Virus record (IMG/VR): IMGVR_UViG_3300025450_000802
Location: 1 to 53,696 of that record
DNA: 53,696 bases
Direction: 5' to 3' (one strand)
DNA from: a virus
Shown here piece by piece: positions 25,651 to 37,600 of this stretch. The notes under the pieces were generated by a model. It did no database searches and was not told the DNA's origin. It saw only the letters and a list, made by a program, of their open reading frames with translations. Within the stretch, counting starts at the first letter, position 1; each line of letters begins with the position of its first letter. A program made the position numbers and the translations under genes.

Positions 25651-25658
25651 TATTTATT
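25651..25658 (-). promoter_or_regulatory. Late-promoter-like AATAAATA
   Basis: AATAAATA on the minus strand in the gap after the fibre gene ending at 25673. It would drive the HNH gene and perhaps the downstream cluster. One mismatch from TATAAATA. Confidence 0.4.
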
Positions 25659-25672
25659 CATCATAACAAAAA

Positions 25673-26626
25673 TTATGAACCAGTTACTGATCCAGCTAAT
25701 GTAATTGCGCCCCAAGTATTTGATATATTTGTTGATTCAGGAGGTCTTGCTGTTAATGTTGTAGCAGTGCCACTACTTGCTGTTAACCCAGTTGGGATTT
25801 CTGTCCATAAACAGTAGATTGTAATAATGCTACCTGCGTCTCCGTTAGAGCCTTGTGTACCGTTACTCTTTACCAAAAACTTAATGTTTGTGCTTAAGTA
25901 ACCACTTGGGCCTGTGCTTGCTGATTGTTGGAAAACGTTTGCGTTACTTGTTGTTAGTGCGAAGTAACCGTTGTTTGTTAAGTATGGGCTAGGAGCATTA
26001 CCGCCACCGCCTACTTTTGTAATACCTGAATAGCTTGTGCTACTAATTGTTACTGTACCTGAAGTAGGTGCTGACATAACAACTGTACCAACGTTACTTG
26101 CTAAGTTGTTTAACAATAAGTTAATACCTGTACCAGTTGGGTGTGAAACAGTCATTGCTAACTGTCCACCTGAGTTAAAGAAGTAACGTGCTGCGTCGCC
26201 GTTAGCAAATGTAGCAGTAAATGTAAATGTTAACGCACTGCTCCATGTGCTACCAAATGTTGCTGTATTACTAGTTGTTGATCCTTGTGATGCAGCGTTC
26301 AATCTACTGTTATAAATTGTTGTTAAGTTAGTTGGGATAGCTGAGTTATATGTAATAGTATTACCTGTTGATGGAGCAGTTACAGCAGTAATTGATGTAC
26401 CTTGGTGTGTAGCTGCGTTAGCTGTGTTGTTAATTAAGTTTGCCCAATTCGTAGCTGCTACTGTTGCACCTACGCTTACTTGAGAAACTGCTGTTTGACC
26501 ATATCCTGCGCTAGTTCCACCTGTTGACCATACTGTATTAAGTGTACCTGATGTAGTGTTGGGGTTGGTTCCCACTAATCCGTTATAGTCTGCTGCTAAT
26601 ATTGTACTACCTTGTGCGTATGTCAT
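25673..26626 (-). CDS. Tail-fibre-type structural protein
   Basis: 317 residues, rich in Thr, Ser, Gly and Asn. Begins MTYAQGSTILAADYNGLVG, a start I associate with fibre or structural proteins of T4-like cyanophages, followed by imperfect repeats around WSTGGTSAGYGQ. A beta-rich distal part contains KVGGGGNAPSPYL and a small C-terminal domain with TEIPTGLTASSGTATTL. The composition fits a trimeric beta-structured fibre or its tip. SD TAGGG before ATG 26626. It is the last gene of the tail-fibre group. Receptor specificity cannot be read. Confidence 0.78.
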   Translation of the reverse strand: MTYAQGSTILAADYNGLVGTNPNTTSGTLNTVWSTGGTSAGYGQTAVSQVSVGATVAATNWANLINNTANAATHQGTSITAVTAPSTGNTITYNSAIPTNLTTIYNSRLNAASQGSTTSNTATFGSTWSSALTFTFTATFANGDAARYFFNSGGQLAMTVSHPTGTGINLLLNNLASNVGTVVMSAPTSGTVTISSTSYSGITKVGGGGNAPSPYLTNNGYFALTTSNANVFQQSASTGPSGYLSTNIKFLVKSNGTQGSNGDAGSIITIYCLWTEIPTGLTASSGTATTLTARPPESTNISNTWGAITLAGSVTGS

Positions 26627-26638
26627 TTTATAACCCTA

Positions 26639-27874
26639 TTATCTAATCATAACGATGGCTTCTACTGTGCCAACGTCATCTGTAAGTTTGTCTGCTAATG
26701 CTCGTCCAATTGTATTGAATGCTGTAGCTTCGCCTGATTTAGCTGCGCGTGCTATGCCTTCGCCTGCACTTACTAAACGATCACCTTTATTTACTTTTCC
26801 TGTAACTTTAACTTCTACACGACCGGTAACAGCTACTGGTGGGTGAGTATTGTCATCACCTGCACCTGCGTTCATTAAGTAAGCAGCAGTGTTACTAATA
26901 ACACCAAATACATCTTCACTTAATTCGTATTGAACTGCTGTGATTTCTGCTTTACCGCCCAATTGAACAACAGTACCTGGAGCATACACATCGTCCGCAG
27001 CAAAACGTTCCGCCAAGTCAGCGTATGTAGCATTCAATCTTGAACCTGCACTTAGTGACCAGTTTCCTGTAATTGTACCAGAGTTAGTATTGGCGCCAGT
27101 TGATAATGTTGAACCATTGAACACTGCTGCACCACCTGATAGACCAACATTACCTGAATAAGTTGGAAGATATGCTTGAACGTTTGAGTTACTATATGTA
27201 CCAGCAAAGCTAATTGGATTACCATTTGCATAGTAGTAATAATCTGTTCTAATACCAATATTGCCACCACCTTGAATTAACAAGTTGCCGCCTGTGACCC
27301 ACATACTTGTACCTGCAGTACCGTTTGCAGTTCCTGAGCCATTTGCTGTCCAAACACCAGTTAATGTACCTGATGTTGATTGTGAACCTGCAGTAATAAC
27401 TTGTGTTGTTAATGTACCAATATTAGCAGAAGTGATATTTGCATTGCCAATATTAGCGTTAGATGCGATAGTTGCAAAGTTTACAGAAATAAGATTTGCT
27501 GTAATTGTGTTTGTAATATTTGCATTACCTGCTGTGATGTTTCCTGAAACAGTAACATTACCGAATGTTGTTGTACCTGAGCTACCTGATTGTGCCAATG
27601 ACAACCATGCATTAGCATTTGTGGTACCTTGTGCGGGGCATACAAGAAGCGTGTTTGTATTTGTATTAAACCAAAGTTGACCTGCTAGTGGATGAGCAGG
27701 GGGAGTAGCGTTAGCAAAATTTTCAGTTAGCCATACAAAGTTTTCATCTACGGGTTGTCCGTAACCTGCATAGTTTCTACCGGGCAAGCCTAATGATGTA
27801 CTGGTTGTATTAATGGTACCGTCTGGAATGGTTGTAAGTACTGTACCATTAGTTAAAAGTATTGTATATGACAT
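26639..27874 (-). CDS. Tail-fibre-type structural protein with conserved C-terminal domain
   Basis: 411 residues. N-terminal 1-75 has LTNGTVLTTIPDGTIN and a YGQPVDENFVWLTENFA segment followed by LAGQLWFNT, a tail-attachment-like start seen in phage fibres. The middle (about 95-250) is Asn/Thr/Gly-rich with repeats of the NITxANI type, suggesting a beta-helical shaft. The C-terminal ADLAERFAADDVYAPGTVV, then DVFGVIS, AYLMNAG, HPPVAVTGRV and KGDRLVSAG is a domain recurrent in marine phage structural proteins and reminiscent of the peptidase G2 autoproteolytic region (resemblance only; no catalytic residue is claimed). ATG 27874 has GCGGAG as SD and GATAAATA 22 bases upstream. Confidence 0.82.
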   Translation of the reverse strand: MSYTILLTNGTVLTTIPDGTINTTSTSLGLPGRNYAGYGQPVDENFVWLTENFANATPPAHPLAGQLWFNTNTNTLLVCPAQGTTNANAWLSLAQSGSSGTTTFGNVTVSGNITAGNANITNTITANLISVNFATIASNANIGNANITSANIGTLTTQVITAGSQSTSGTLTGVWTANGSGTANGTAGTSMWVTGGNLLIQGGGNIGIRTDYYYYANGNPISFAGTYSNSNVQAYLPTYSGNVGLSGGAAVFNGSTLSTGANTNSGTITGNWSLSAGSRLNATYADLAERFAADDVYAPGTVVQLGGKAEITAVQYELSEDVFGVISNTAAYLMNAGAGDDNTHPPVAVTGRVEVKVTGKVNKGDRLVSAGEGIARAAKSGEATAFNTIGRALADKLTDDVGTVEAIVMIR

Positions 27875-27896
27875 AGTTTCAATAGCTCCGCTTTCT

Positions 27897-27904
27897 TATT
27901 TATC
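27897..27904 (-). promoter_or_regulatory. Late-promoter-like GATAAATA
   Basis: GATAAATA on the minus strand, 22 bases before ATG 27874, immediately after the stop of the 204-residue gene. The spacing matches the perfect late promoter at 7208-7215, which supports promoter function. Confidence 0.5.
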
Positions 27905-28519
27905 TTAAGTTGTAATCAAGTTAGTTAGGGCTTGTATTCTAACTGTATAATCTATCTGTATTTGTCTATTTAATGATTTTTGTACAGGGTGAAATACCAC
28001 GTGTGTCAATAAGCTGGTAATTACGTTACCATTGCTATCTGTGCCATTATTAGACAATAATCCCAATTCATCAAAAACATATATGGAATCGGTTTGTGTG
28101 CTGTTATCAAACGCATTTTGACCAGCAGGTTCGCCGTAATCCAACAAACATTGAACTAAAATGTCAGTATAAACGTTACCTGAAGTATGATATACTGTCA
28201 TATTATTACGTGTAGGGTCTAGGTTAAACACACTGTTATCGTCTACAATCTTTGAATAAGTCTGATTGTATAACGCAACATTTTGACCAGTTACGTTTGG
28301 TGGCAAGTATGTAATTACCCCTGTGCTATCTACTGATGCAGCACCGTTACCAAACGCCATTTCATAAATCTCACCATAACCACGTGCGCTAAGTGTATTA
28401 GCTATTGCTATGGACATATTCTCATAGTTAATGGCATTTTTCTTATCTACAAAGATTTCCCCATTGTTTGGGTCATAAATCTTTAAAAATCCTTCAACTT
28501 TATAAGCTAAATTAATCAT
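27905..28519 (-). CDS. Phage structural protein, 204 residues
   Basis: Begins INLAYKVEGFLKIYDPNNG and EIFVDKKNAINYENMSIAIA, then YEMAFGNGAASVD, TYLPPNVTGQNA-like text, and ends HVVFHPVQKSLNRQIQIDYT. I recall this set of motifs from conserved virion structural proteins of T4-like cyanophages encoded beside baseplate genes. No enzymatic motif. ATG 28519 abuts the stop of the 54-residue ORF (TAAATG). The N-terminal KI-DPN-E-VDK motif also occurs in that small ORF. Probable baseplate or fibre-adaptor component. Confidence 0.8.
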   Translation of the reverse strand: MINLAYKVEGFLKIYDPNNGEIFVDKKNAINYENMSIAIANTLSARGYGEIYEMAFGNGAASVDSTGVITYLPPNVTGQNVALYNQTYSKIVDDNSVFNLDPTRNNMTVYHTSGNVYTDILVQCLLDYGEPAGQNAFDNSTQTDSIYVFDELGLLSNNGTDSNGNVITSLLTHVVFHPVQKSLNRQIQIDYTVRIQALTNLITT

Positions 28520-28684
28520 TTAATCGGCCCTCTTATCAACCAACACTTCTTTAGTGTTAGGATCAGTAATTTTTACGTGGGAAGAAAATTGCAAAGTTCC
28601 CAACTCATTGGGCTTTTTCTGGGGTGTGGATACCTTAGAATTAATATTTTTTGAATTATCTGATTTCATAGAATTATTTATCAT
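28520..28684 (-). CDS. Small 54-residue phage protein
   Basis: ORF between the giant structural gene and the 204-residue gene, with starts at ATG 28684 or, in frame, ATG 28669, and TAA directly joined to the next ATG. The N-terminal part is polar (Asn, Ser, Lys). The C-terminal HVKITDPNTKEVLVDKRAD mirrors the start of the next protein (FLKIYDPNNGEIFVDKK), so it is probably a paralogous fragment or a matched small partner. The giant gene's stop lies only a few bases upstream. Coupling at both sides and the shared motif argue that it is real. Confidence 0.7.
   Translation of the reverse strand: MINNSMKSDNSKNINSKVSTPQKKPNELGTLQFSSHVKITDPNTKEVLVDKRAD
28675..28682 (-). promoter_or_regulatory. GATAAATA at the start of the 54-residue ORF
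   Basis: GATAAATA on the minus strand five bases before ATG 28669, overlapping ATG 28684. It could be a late promoter for the downstream genes or a leader element. The same close spacing is found at 51744-51751 and, for a weaker variant, at 47830-47837. Confidence 0.35.
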
Positions 28685-28687
28685 TAC

Positions 28688-31600
28688 TTATTGCCCCGTA
28701 TTTAAGAAATTAGCAGGAGCAGTCTGTGCTAGCTGTAAAGGATCGCCCTCAGTTGTATTATAAATTCCTGGAATTGGATTCCAAGTTACGTTATAATAAA
28801 TGTTTGACAATTGATTTGTAGACAATAATCCTAACACTTGTGTAAATGCAGGGATAAATGTTTGCGTTCCTGTTCCGTTAGCTCCACGAGTTAATTGACT
28901 GATTGTATTATCAGTGAAGTTTACCGATCCAAACATAATTTGTTCGCCGTTGACATAAATCAAATTACCCTGTAATGAAATAATTGTCAATGAGTCACCG
29001 GTGCTTACACCTGCTGTTATCTCTAATGTTGGTGCCAAGTCAATAACTTGTACATAATAATCACTACTTGGTAAAGTTTGACCAGTAGTATTGTTGTAAA
29101 CTGATACATTAGTTAATGTGCGTTTGTCTACAGTTAACCCAATATTGATAATACCATTTACAGCACTAGGAGCTGTGACATTTTGTACGATTGTTTCTGT
29201 AATTTGAGTTACATCATTTACGTAAATTGTTGTGTCAAGGTCACCTAATGCACGTGTCAACCAAGTTTTTGCCATATTAGCGTTGTATACAGTTGGTACT
29301 TGTACTTGATTTACGTTCATGTAGTAAGTCATTTGATTTGGTGTTGCTGAAGGCATCATACTTGTTATAATTACTTCATCACCTGGCACAATAGTTGTCA
29401 ATATGCTTACATCATTGCCTGGATTAATACGTAATGAACTACTTGGCAAGCGATAGCCATTTACAGTCACCCATAATCTGTCAACATTAGTTTGTTGCCA
29501 TTGTGTTACATTTATTGATCCTGTGCCACTTGTTAATGCTAAATTACTACCAAATTGAGTTGCAGAAACATAGAACTCAGTTTCACTTAAAATTTCGCTT
29601 ACATAATATTCTTGACCTGCAATTAAGCCACCTAATAATGTTGAACCTAATGTTACTCCTGTTTCTGTAAAGTAAACTGGGGTACCTACAATTAATCCTA
29701 ATGCAGAACCAGCAGTAATTTTACCATCTGTTGCTGTAGCTGTTGCCACTGTATCAATAATTGTGAATAGTCCATCTCTCCAAACATAACCACCACCAGT
29801 GTATGAAGAAATGTTAGTGACTGGATAATTTGTTGCGTTATATGCAGGACTATATGGTTGTGTATAGATAGCAAATTGTGTTGTAGAAATTACCTTAGCA
29901 TAATATGTGTTATTATTAAGTTGAGTCGAACCTGTAGTACCATCAATTCTTACAATAACGTTAGTTTGTAAACCATGAGGTATACCAGTTGTTATTGTAA
30001 CTGAAGTGTTACCGCCTTCTGTAACTACTACATCACCAGAAGCATTACTTAAACCAATTGTGTTTCCGTTTTCATCTGCAATGGTAAATGTTGTTCCAGA
30101 TGCGATAGTTTTTACAAAGTATGTTTCACCTAACAAGTCAATATTACCAAATGTTGCTAACAATACAGTACCTGTACCTGAAGCAGCAGAACCATTATAT
30201 ATAAATGTTATGCCTACTGTGTTTGATGCAGCACCTAATGCAGTAAAGTCAGTTGTACCAATACTTATAATTTGATAGGTATCACCGTTACTCATAGATG
30301 TTACTGGAATAATTGTAGATGAGAATTGTACAGGTTGACCAGCAACAAATCCTGAAGTTGAACTACATGTAATTAAGTTACCTGTTGAAGCTGTAGCTGT
30401 TGCAGTTGTAACAGTTGGTGCTGTTATTGTATTATTAATACTGATAATGTCGGCTACTGTAATACCGTTAATTGTACCTGTCATCAATCCACTATCAGTT
30501 GTTACTGTTACTGGTGAGCCACCTGCTTCTGTTGATATTACAAAATCAGTAGAATTTATTATTTGTGTTATGTAATAACTTGCACCTGCAACTAAGCCAC
30601 CTATTACTGGGCTAGAGAATACAATCACTTGTCCTACTGTGAATTCTGATGTTGTATATCCAGTGTCGAGTGTTAAGTAATTCAATAATTCATCGTAAAG
30701 ATCGGTGCTATATCCAGTTGTACCACCTTCATCATAAGAAACTACAGTATGTGTTGTGGCAGAAACAACAACTGTTACAGATTGTGAAAGTGTTGAACCA
30801 CTAATACCATATTGTGTGTTTAAATATTGATTGTCTGTTAAGTTATATGATGTTACAGCAACTGTCTCTCCATTAGCAGGAGGGGTAGTGAATACGATTG
30901 TTTTAGCAATATCATCAATTGCATATTGTGATGATGTTTGTCTTAACCCATTTACTTCTACAATAGCATTAGTTGGGTTAGCTTCACCTATATAGTTAGA
31001 TAATGTAAATGATGATTGCGCTCCGTTGCCAATATACACTTGAGTTTCTGGAAGTGTGTATCCATATTGTACAGGTTGTGTTTCACCAAATAATGTATAA
31101 GTCAAGTAATCTACACTAGTGTCATAAGGAGCAGCAAATACTAATTTAGCTGAAATACCGTTAGCAGCTAACGCAACTGCATAATCGCTGGTTATAAATG
31201 AAGCTCCACCTACTGCGTCAGTTAATTGTACTGTTTGACCATTTGGTGTTGTAGAAATTGTAAAATTGTTAAAGTCAACAATTTGTTTGATATAATATGT
31301 TGTTAACGGAGTAATGCCACCAAACATTGTATTGCTAAATGTAATTGGTGTGTTCGCAACTAATCCACTTGTAGAGTTACATAATATTTGATTTGTAGCT
31401 GATGATGTTGCAGTTGCAAAGTTTATTGTGCCTGGAACTAGTTTTGTACCGTTATGTAATACGATTGGTGGGCTCCAGAATACACCATTGCCCGATTCAA
31501 TAATGCAAGTCATACTACCAACGGCATCGGTTAACACAACTGTAGCACCTGCTACACCATTGATAAGTGATGCGGAAACTGTAATACTGTCTGATACTTG

Positions 31601-34600
31601 ACTAATAGATTTTACATAATACTCTTGATTTTCAACGATGTTACCAAATGTTGTACCTTCGAAGAATACTGAGCCGTTTAATACAAATTTTGATGCATCT
31701 GTAACTATAATTGAGTTTGTAGAACTTACTGTTGCTACAGCATCAGTTTGAATAGGTTGTGTTCCAGGACGTACTACGCCATTACCATTGGTAATTGTAC
31801 CACTATAGTTGCAATCTAATTCTATTTCATCAAATCCTGAATTAAAATTATTAACAATAGGATTGACTTTTGTGTTTGATTTAACTAATTCAAATCCATT
31901 ACCAACTTCATATACATCTATTCTTAATTTGTCAGACGGTGAATATGACAACGGAGTTGTTAATGTTATAGTGTTGTTAATCCAATCTACTGTATATCCT
32001 ATATCATTATAGATCGCTGTACATAAGTTTGTGGTATAACTAATTGTATAAACTGCAATTTGTGCTGGAGTTTGAACAGCATTATCAAAACTATAAACTG
32101 TTTGAGATACTGATGTAGGTGACAACTCTAATGAAACTACGTTGTACCCATTGTGTGCATACTCAGCAGGATTCCAATTTGTTCCTGGAAGTGTGTTTAC
32201 AATCATTGATAGATTGTCAGATACAACACCCGGTACTAATTCTTCTGGACCAAAGCCATCGGTAAATGCAGAACCTTGAACGTCATAGACTGCCGGTGCT
32301 ACAGTAAATGTTGCTGTATCAGTCCAACTTGTCAAGTTTGTAGATTGTAATATTGTATTATTGTAACCTACAATTGTATATGTACCTGCATGATATGTTA
32401 CATCATCAAGATTCTCAGTTGTGCCTGATGTTTGTGTTGTCCAGTTAATGCCATCTGTGCTTGTTCTTATTAATCCGTTTGCGCCAATCGCTACAAAGTT
32501 ACCATTTAAATATCTTACAGTATTCAAATCTGATGTTTGAGGATATGCGTACAACATAGTTAATGTTGTTGGACTGTTTGTATTCAGTGTTAATACACTG
32601 CCACCTGATGTTATGCTGATTGTTATTTGAGAGGAGTTTACAATACTCTTTACGTAATATGTAGTTCCTGCTGAGATAACATTGAAGCTAGCACTAAATC
32701 TAATTGGTTGATTTAATGTTAATCCTATAGTGCTACCAACGTTTAAATTATTATTTGTAGCGCCGAATACATTAGTTTCAGTTATACCAAACCAAGTACT
32801 ACCATTAACGCTAGTGTAAATTGCACCATTTTGTCCTACTGCTACAATTGTAGATGTTGACGCATCTACACCATATAAGCCGCTGTAAGTAATTGATGTT
32901 GGTTGATTTAATGAATTACTGAATGGGTTAACTTGTGTCCAGTTTGTACCATCATAACTAATCAATATAATGTCAGTTGCTACAATTTCTCTGAATCCTG
33001 TTGATACATCATAGCGTTGTCCTTGACCTACTGCTACAAATCCTTTAAACGCGGGGATATTAACATATGTTACACCATATAATATATTTGTCAATGTACC
33101 TGAGAATGTATAAGTTTCTTTCCAGTTAATACCATCGATACTTGTAATAATGCTACTACCTACAGCAACATATACCCCATTACCATATGTTGAATTATAT
33201 AACTCTAATCCTGCTAAATTCAATGAAGTAGTATTGTTAGCTGTGTAATAACCTAATGATGACCAAGTTACTGCATCTAAACTTCTTAGAATTGGAGTTG
33301 CACTGTTGGTTGAGGTAACTATGTATAAACCATTGTTGTAGTTAATAGAAGTTAACCCAGATTGTGATGTAGTTAAGTCTTTAACAAACCATGTGTTATC
33401 TGTTAAGTTTGTAACAGTTGCTGCGCCAGTAGAAATGTTTGCAGTTGCGATATAAGTTAGACCGTTGTATACTACGCCATTTAAATTAATATCAGATGGG
33501 TAGAAAGGTTCATCTTGTAATTCTACAGTAATTGGTAATTGCTGACTTGGTTGGAATGGATTACCAAGATATGTGCTGTTTGGATATGTAATACCACTTA
33601 CTAATTGTGATAAATCAATACTAGGTGTACTTGTTTGTAATGATGTTTGTTGATAATAACTTATTCCTGGCATATCAACAGTTGGTTGATAATAACCAAC
33701 AATTCTATCTAATGCGTTAATTCTATTGTCACTTGAATCTAATAATTGCCATTTACCATATATAAATTCACTGTCATTGTTACTTACAATACAAATGTAA
33801 AGCTGATTGTTAAATCTTACAATACTTTGATTGAAGTAGAATGGTTCAGGTAAGAACGCAAATGATCCATAAGTTGCTATTGTAAAGTTTACAGCTTCAG
33901 TAGGTAATGTAACTGCTGAACCTCCTGGTGACGTACTAATTGTCATTGTTGTTGAAGAAGGAATTGTCAATACATAATAAGTTACACCGGCTGTAATGTT
34001 TGGAATATTACTTGGAACGTTGCCAGTAAAGATTACAGGATCGTTAATAGCAAAATCTGATGCGTTTGATATTGTTAATAAATTAGAACCAGTAGTTGTA
34101 TTAGTTACTGTACCAGTTGTAAATCCTTTATAGTTAAAGTCTAGCCCACTTACAGGAACTGTCATTAATGGGTTACTGTAAACTTCAAATGTGTTTGTTC
34201 CAGTAACTCTTAGATAATATTGTTGTTGTGTGCCTGCAGGAGTTGTTCCTGAAACAATAACACTTAATATTGCACCATTGCTATCAATTGAATTGACGGT
34301 AAGAGTTACATCATTTGCAGGACTTAGACCGCCTACTTCTGTTCCACTAATAGTAATTGTATTAGTTAATGCAAATCCAGAACCATTGTTTACTATAATT
34401 GCATTATAACCACCTGCCAAATAACTCATTGTAAAGCTAGCACTAGATGTAGGAACTTGTTCAAATGTTACAGGACCTGATACACTTGTTAATGATACAG
34501 CACTGCCACCTGAAGATGTTGATACTGTTACGTATGGTTCGCCTGTACCAGTCATTGATCCGTTATCTGTAGTTAATACAAATGTAGCTCCGCCTTTTGT

Positions 34601-37600
34601 TGCACTAATAGTAAAGTGTGTAGAATCTACAATTGATTTTACAAAATATGTTTGACCAATACTTATACCACCTAAAGATGTTCCTGTGAACACAATTGGC
34701 ATATTGACAAATAATGATGATGTGCTACTTGTAGTTAAACGATTTGTACTTGATGCTGTAGCGGTAACTATTACAGATATAGTACCAATTGAGGTTACAT
34801 AATATGTTGTGCCAGTGGTTAATCCACCAATGTTTGCACCTACTTGTAATGGCATGTTTACATAGAAGTTTGTTGTACCCGAACTTGAAGAAATAGCGAC
34901 ATAATTCAATGATGATCCAATTGTAGCACCAATTGTTCCTGCTAATTGATTCGAAATGGTTCCATTGCTAATATTAGGATATTGTGATGATGTTTCATAT
35001 AATGTAAATAATTGTCCATTAACTTGACCTGGGCTTACTGGTAATGAGATGTTCATTGTCATACTGCCAGTGCCGCTAGTTAATAGTATAGTATTAGATT
35101 GATTAATTAATGTCGCGTATGTATCATCTGCTTCGGTTACATCACCTAACACAAATACACTACCGTTATAATCAGTTGAAATTGTTATGTTGAATCCATC
35201 AATTATTTCATTGACATAGTAAATGACGTTTGGTAAAATGTTACCAAAACTTGTTACTGATTCATCATTAATTGTTAAATTGTTTATAACGATAGGATCA
35301 TTTACTTTCAATCCTACTGTAGTACCTAGTGTAACATAATTAGTACTTGAACTTGTAGATTTTACTTCAAGTGTCAGCAATTCTGTAGTTGATGATAATG
35401 TAAAGTTTTGATTGTCTAAAATTGTGTTAACATAATATGTTTGGTTTGGTATTATTCCACCAAACACATTGCCTGTAAAGAATACTGGTACACCAACATA
35501 CATGCCTTGTGTGCCACCTGTACCTACAACGCTTGTTGGTACTGTGAAATATCCTGTATTTGTTAATACATTAGCAGTTGTACTTGTAACTTGTCTTATT
35601 CCTGGATAGTTTACTGTTAGTGTTGCTGTATTGACTACTTGTGCAACAGTACATGTTAACCCTGATGACACTATCACTTGATCTGCTAAATCTAATACGC
35701 TACCATTTACGGTTGTAGAAATTGTAAAGTCGGTTAAACTTAATACTTCAGCAACATAATATACAACACCAACTGACAATCCGCTTACGCCAACTGCACC
35801 GGCAAACTGTATTGGCATACCAACTGTCATACCAATTGTAGAACCTGACGCATTTGTTAAATCACTAGAATAAGGAACTAAACGTATAGCGTTTGTAGCA
35901 GAAATAGTTTGTCCAACATTACGAACAAGTGATGACCATTCAACTTGTTGTTTGTTGCCCACATCAACTATTTCAAATAAACATCCATGTGCACTAGCAA
36001 ATATAGTATTAATATTAGGCTGTGTGCTTTGTAATAATATATTAGAACTTGACACTTGTTGTACATTTAATAAGTCGCCAGCAAAGAATGAGCCATAGAA
36101 TGCATCTGCCTTCCAATCTGTTACTTGAGAATTATAAGTGGTTCTATCGAATTTTAATGTGATATTGTTTTCTCTTACCGGAACAGCGGTAGAAATAGCA
36201 GAGGCTTTTGCACCTAAGTTTAATGTATGGTCACTTCCAGTACCTTGATTGTATAATTTCACTCTGTTAGTGTCGTTAATTGCATCTGCGTAAGTAGTAT
36301 AAAGCGCCACAATAACAGCAGGGGCATTTTGTAATACATTTACATAATACCATTGATTATTTTCCAATCCACCTACTGCTGTGCCGCCTAGTGATTGAAT
36401 GTATTTTACTAAGTCACCAGTTTGTAATAATGGAGCATAAATTTGAATTGTGTTCAATAATACGTTTACACTTGAACTTGCAAATATGATTTGTTCAGAA
36501 AAATCAATTAGAATTTCTGGTAGAACAGCATAACCTTCACCTGGATTAATTACGTTTACACCTACTACAGTATCTAAACTCATCACAGCTTCTAATACTG
36601 CAGGAGTTCTAGGAGCTGGGTAAATTGAAGTGTCTATGTAAGCAATTACTCTAGGTGGATTAATATATCCTCTGCCGCCGTTTAATAACAATACAGCAGG
36701 CAAATCAATATATATTTTTTCATTAGCTAAATGTGTGCTAATTGTAGTGCCGTTGTATCCTCTGATTAAATTACTTAATGTATTTGTTGCACGGTTTACT
36801 GTTGAGTAAGCAATTTGTTCAGTACCAATAGTAATTACACCATTTAATGGGAAGCCAGAAGCATTAGCTACTACAATAGTACTGCTACCTAAACTGATGT
36901 AACTTGCCACTGTACTAATTAAGAAATCGTTTTGACCAGTTAAACTTACACCATAATTGTTGAACCATTGATTATACTCGGGTTCTTGCCATATTGGGCT
37001 AGATGGTAAATATGTGTAAACATTATCAGGATTGCTATAGACTAATTGTGGTGAAACAAATTTTTCTATAGTTGTATTGTATTGTGCAGGTAAGTCAAAG
37101 TCACTTACATTACCTTGCCATAATTCATTGCCTGTATAGACATATGTAAATTCTTTAATGAATACGTGATAAGGTAATGCTTCTTGTAAGTAACCAGATA
37201 AGAAGTCTTGATTATCAGATTCATAATTTTCAATAGGTAATAAGTTTCTAATATTATGTGAAACGTCTACTACAGATGTTTTATTCAACCAAGTCAAGTA
37301 ATTTTGTGAAGATACTGATTCGCTTTGAATATATTGGAATAACAATATTAAACTTTGATTTCTGTAAATCAATAAATCATTTGTATAAATTTGTTCAGTT
37401 AATGCACGAACAATCCAATATGTTTCAACGTTTGGATAGGTATCATATGATGCTGTATCATAGAAGTTGTTGCCCCAACCAAATCCTGCACTTGCATAGT
37501 CCCATAAACTTGAATTAAATTGTATTGTACCATTTTGCAAGCCAATGCGTGTCCATATATTACCTGTTTCGTAAATATACCATTCAGATTTACCAGCACC

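Larger units (their letters stand above)
29500..35900 (-). repeat. Array of about 13 TYYV beta modules in the giant protein
   Basis: Protein-level repeats of roughly 75-80 residues. Consensus in order: a Thr/Ser-rich strand; G(L/F)xxxxPV/I-xFT/S (for example VNMPIVFTG); FGGI...G; TYYV/YFVKSI; FTIS-x(2-4)-GG; LT...GSMT. Copies are diverged, so they are not recent exact duplications, and one more copy lies near 40000-40250. Such tandem beta modules are typical of long extensible phage fibres or adhesins. Some units are interrupted by other modules (see 30150-30300 and 32540-32790). Confidence 0.8.

Noticed and set aside
25668-25693. Possible terminator after the fibre gene ending at 25673
   Set aside because: GGATCA and TGGTTC can pair with two wobble pairs around a five-base loop, followed by five T on the minus strand, but the stem is weak and inside the coding end. 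Not enough to call.
25673-28519. Diversity-generating retroelement at the fibre genes
   Set aside because: No reverse transcriptase gene and no template/variable repeat pair were seen in the window.
29500-35900. CRISPR-like or DNA tandem repeat array
   Set aside because: The periodicity is at protein level with diverged units of about 75-80 codons in one open frame. No identical short repeats with spacers.
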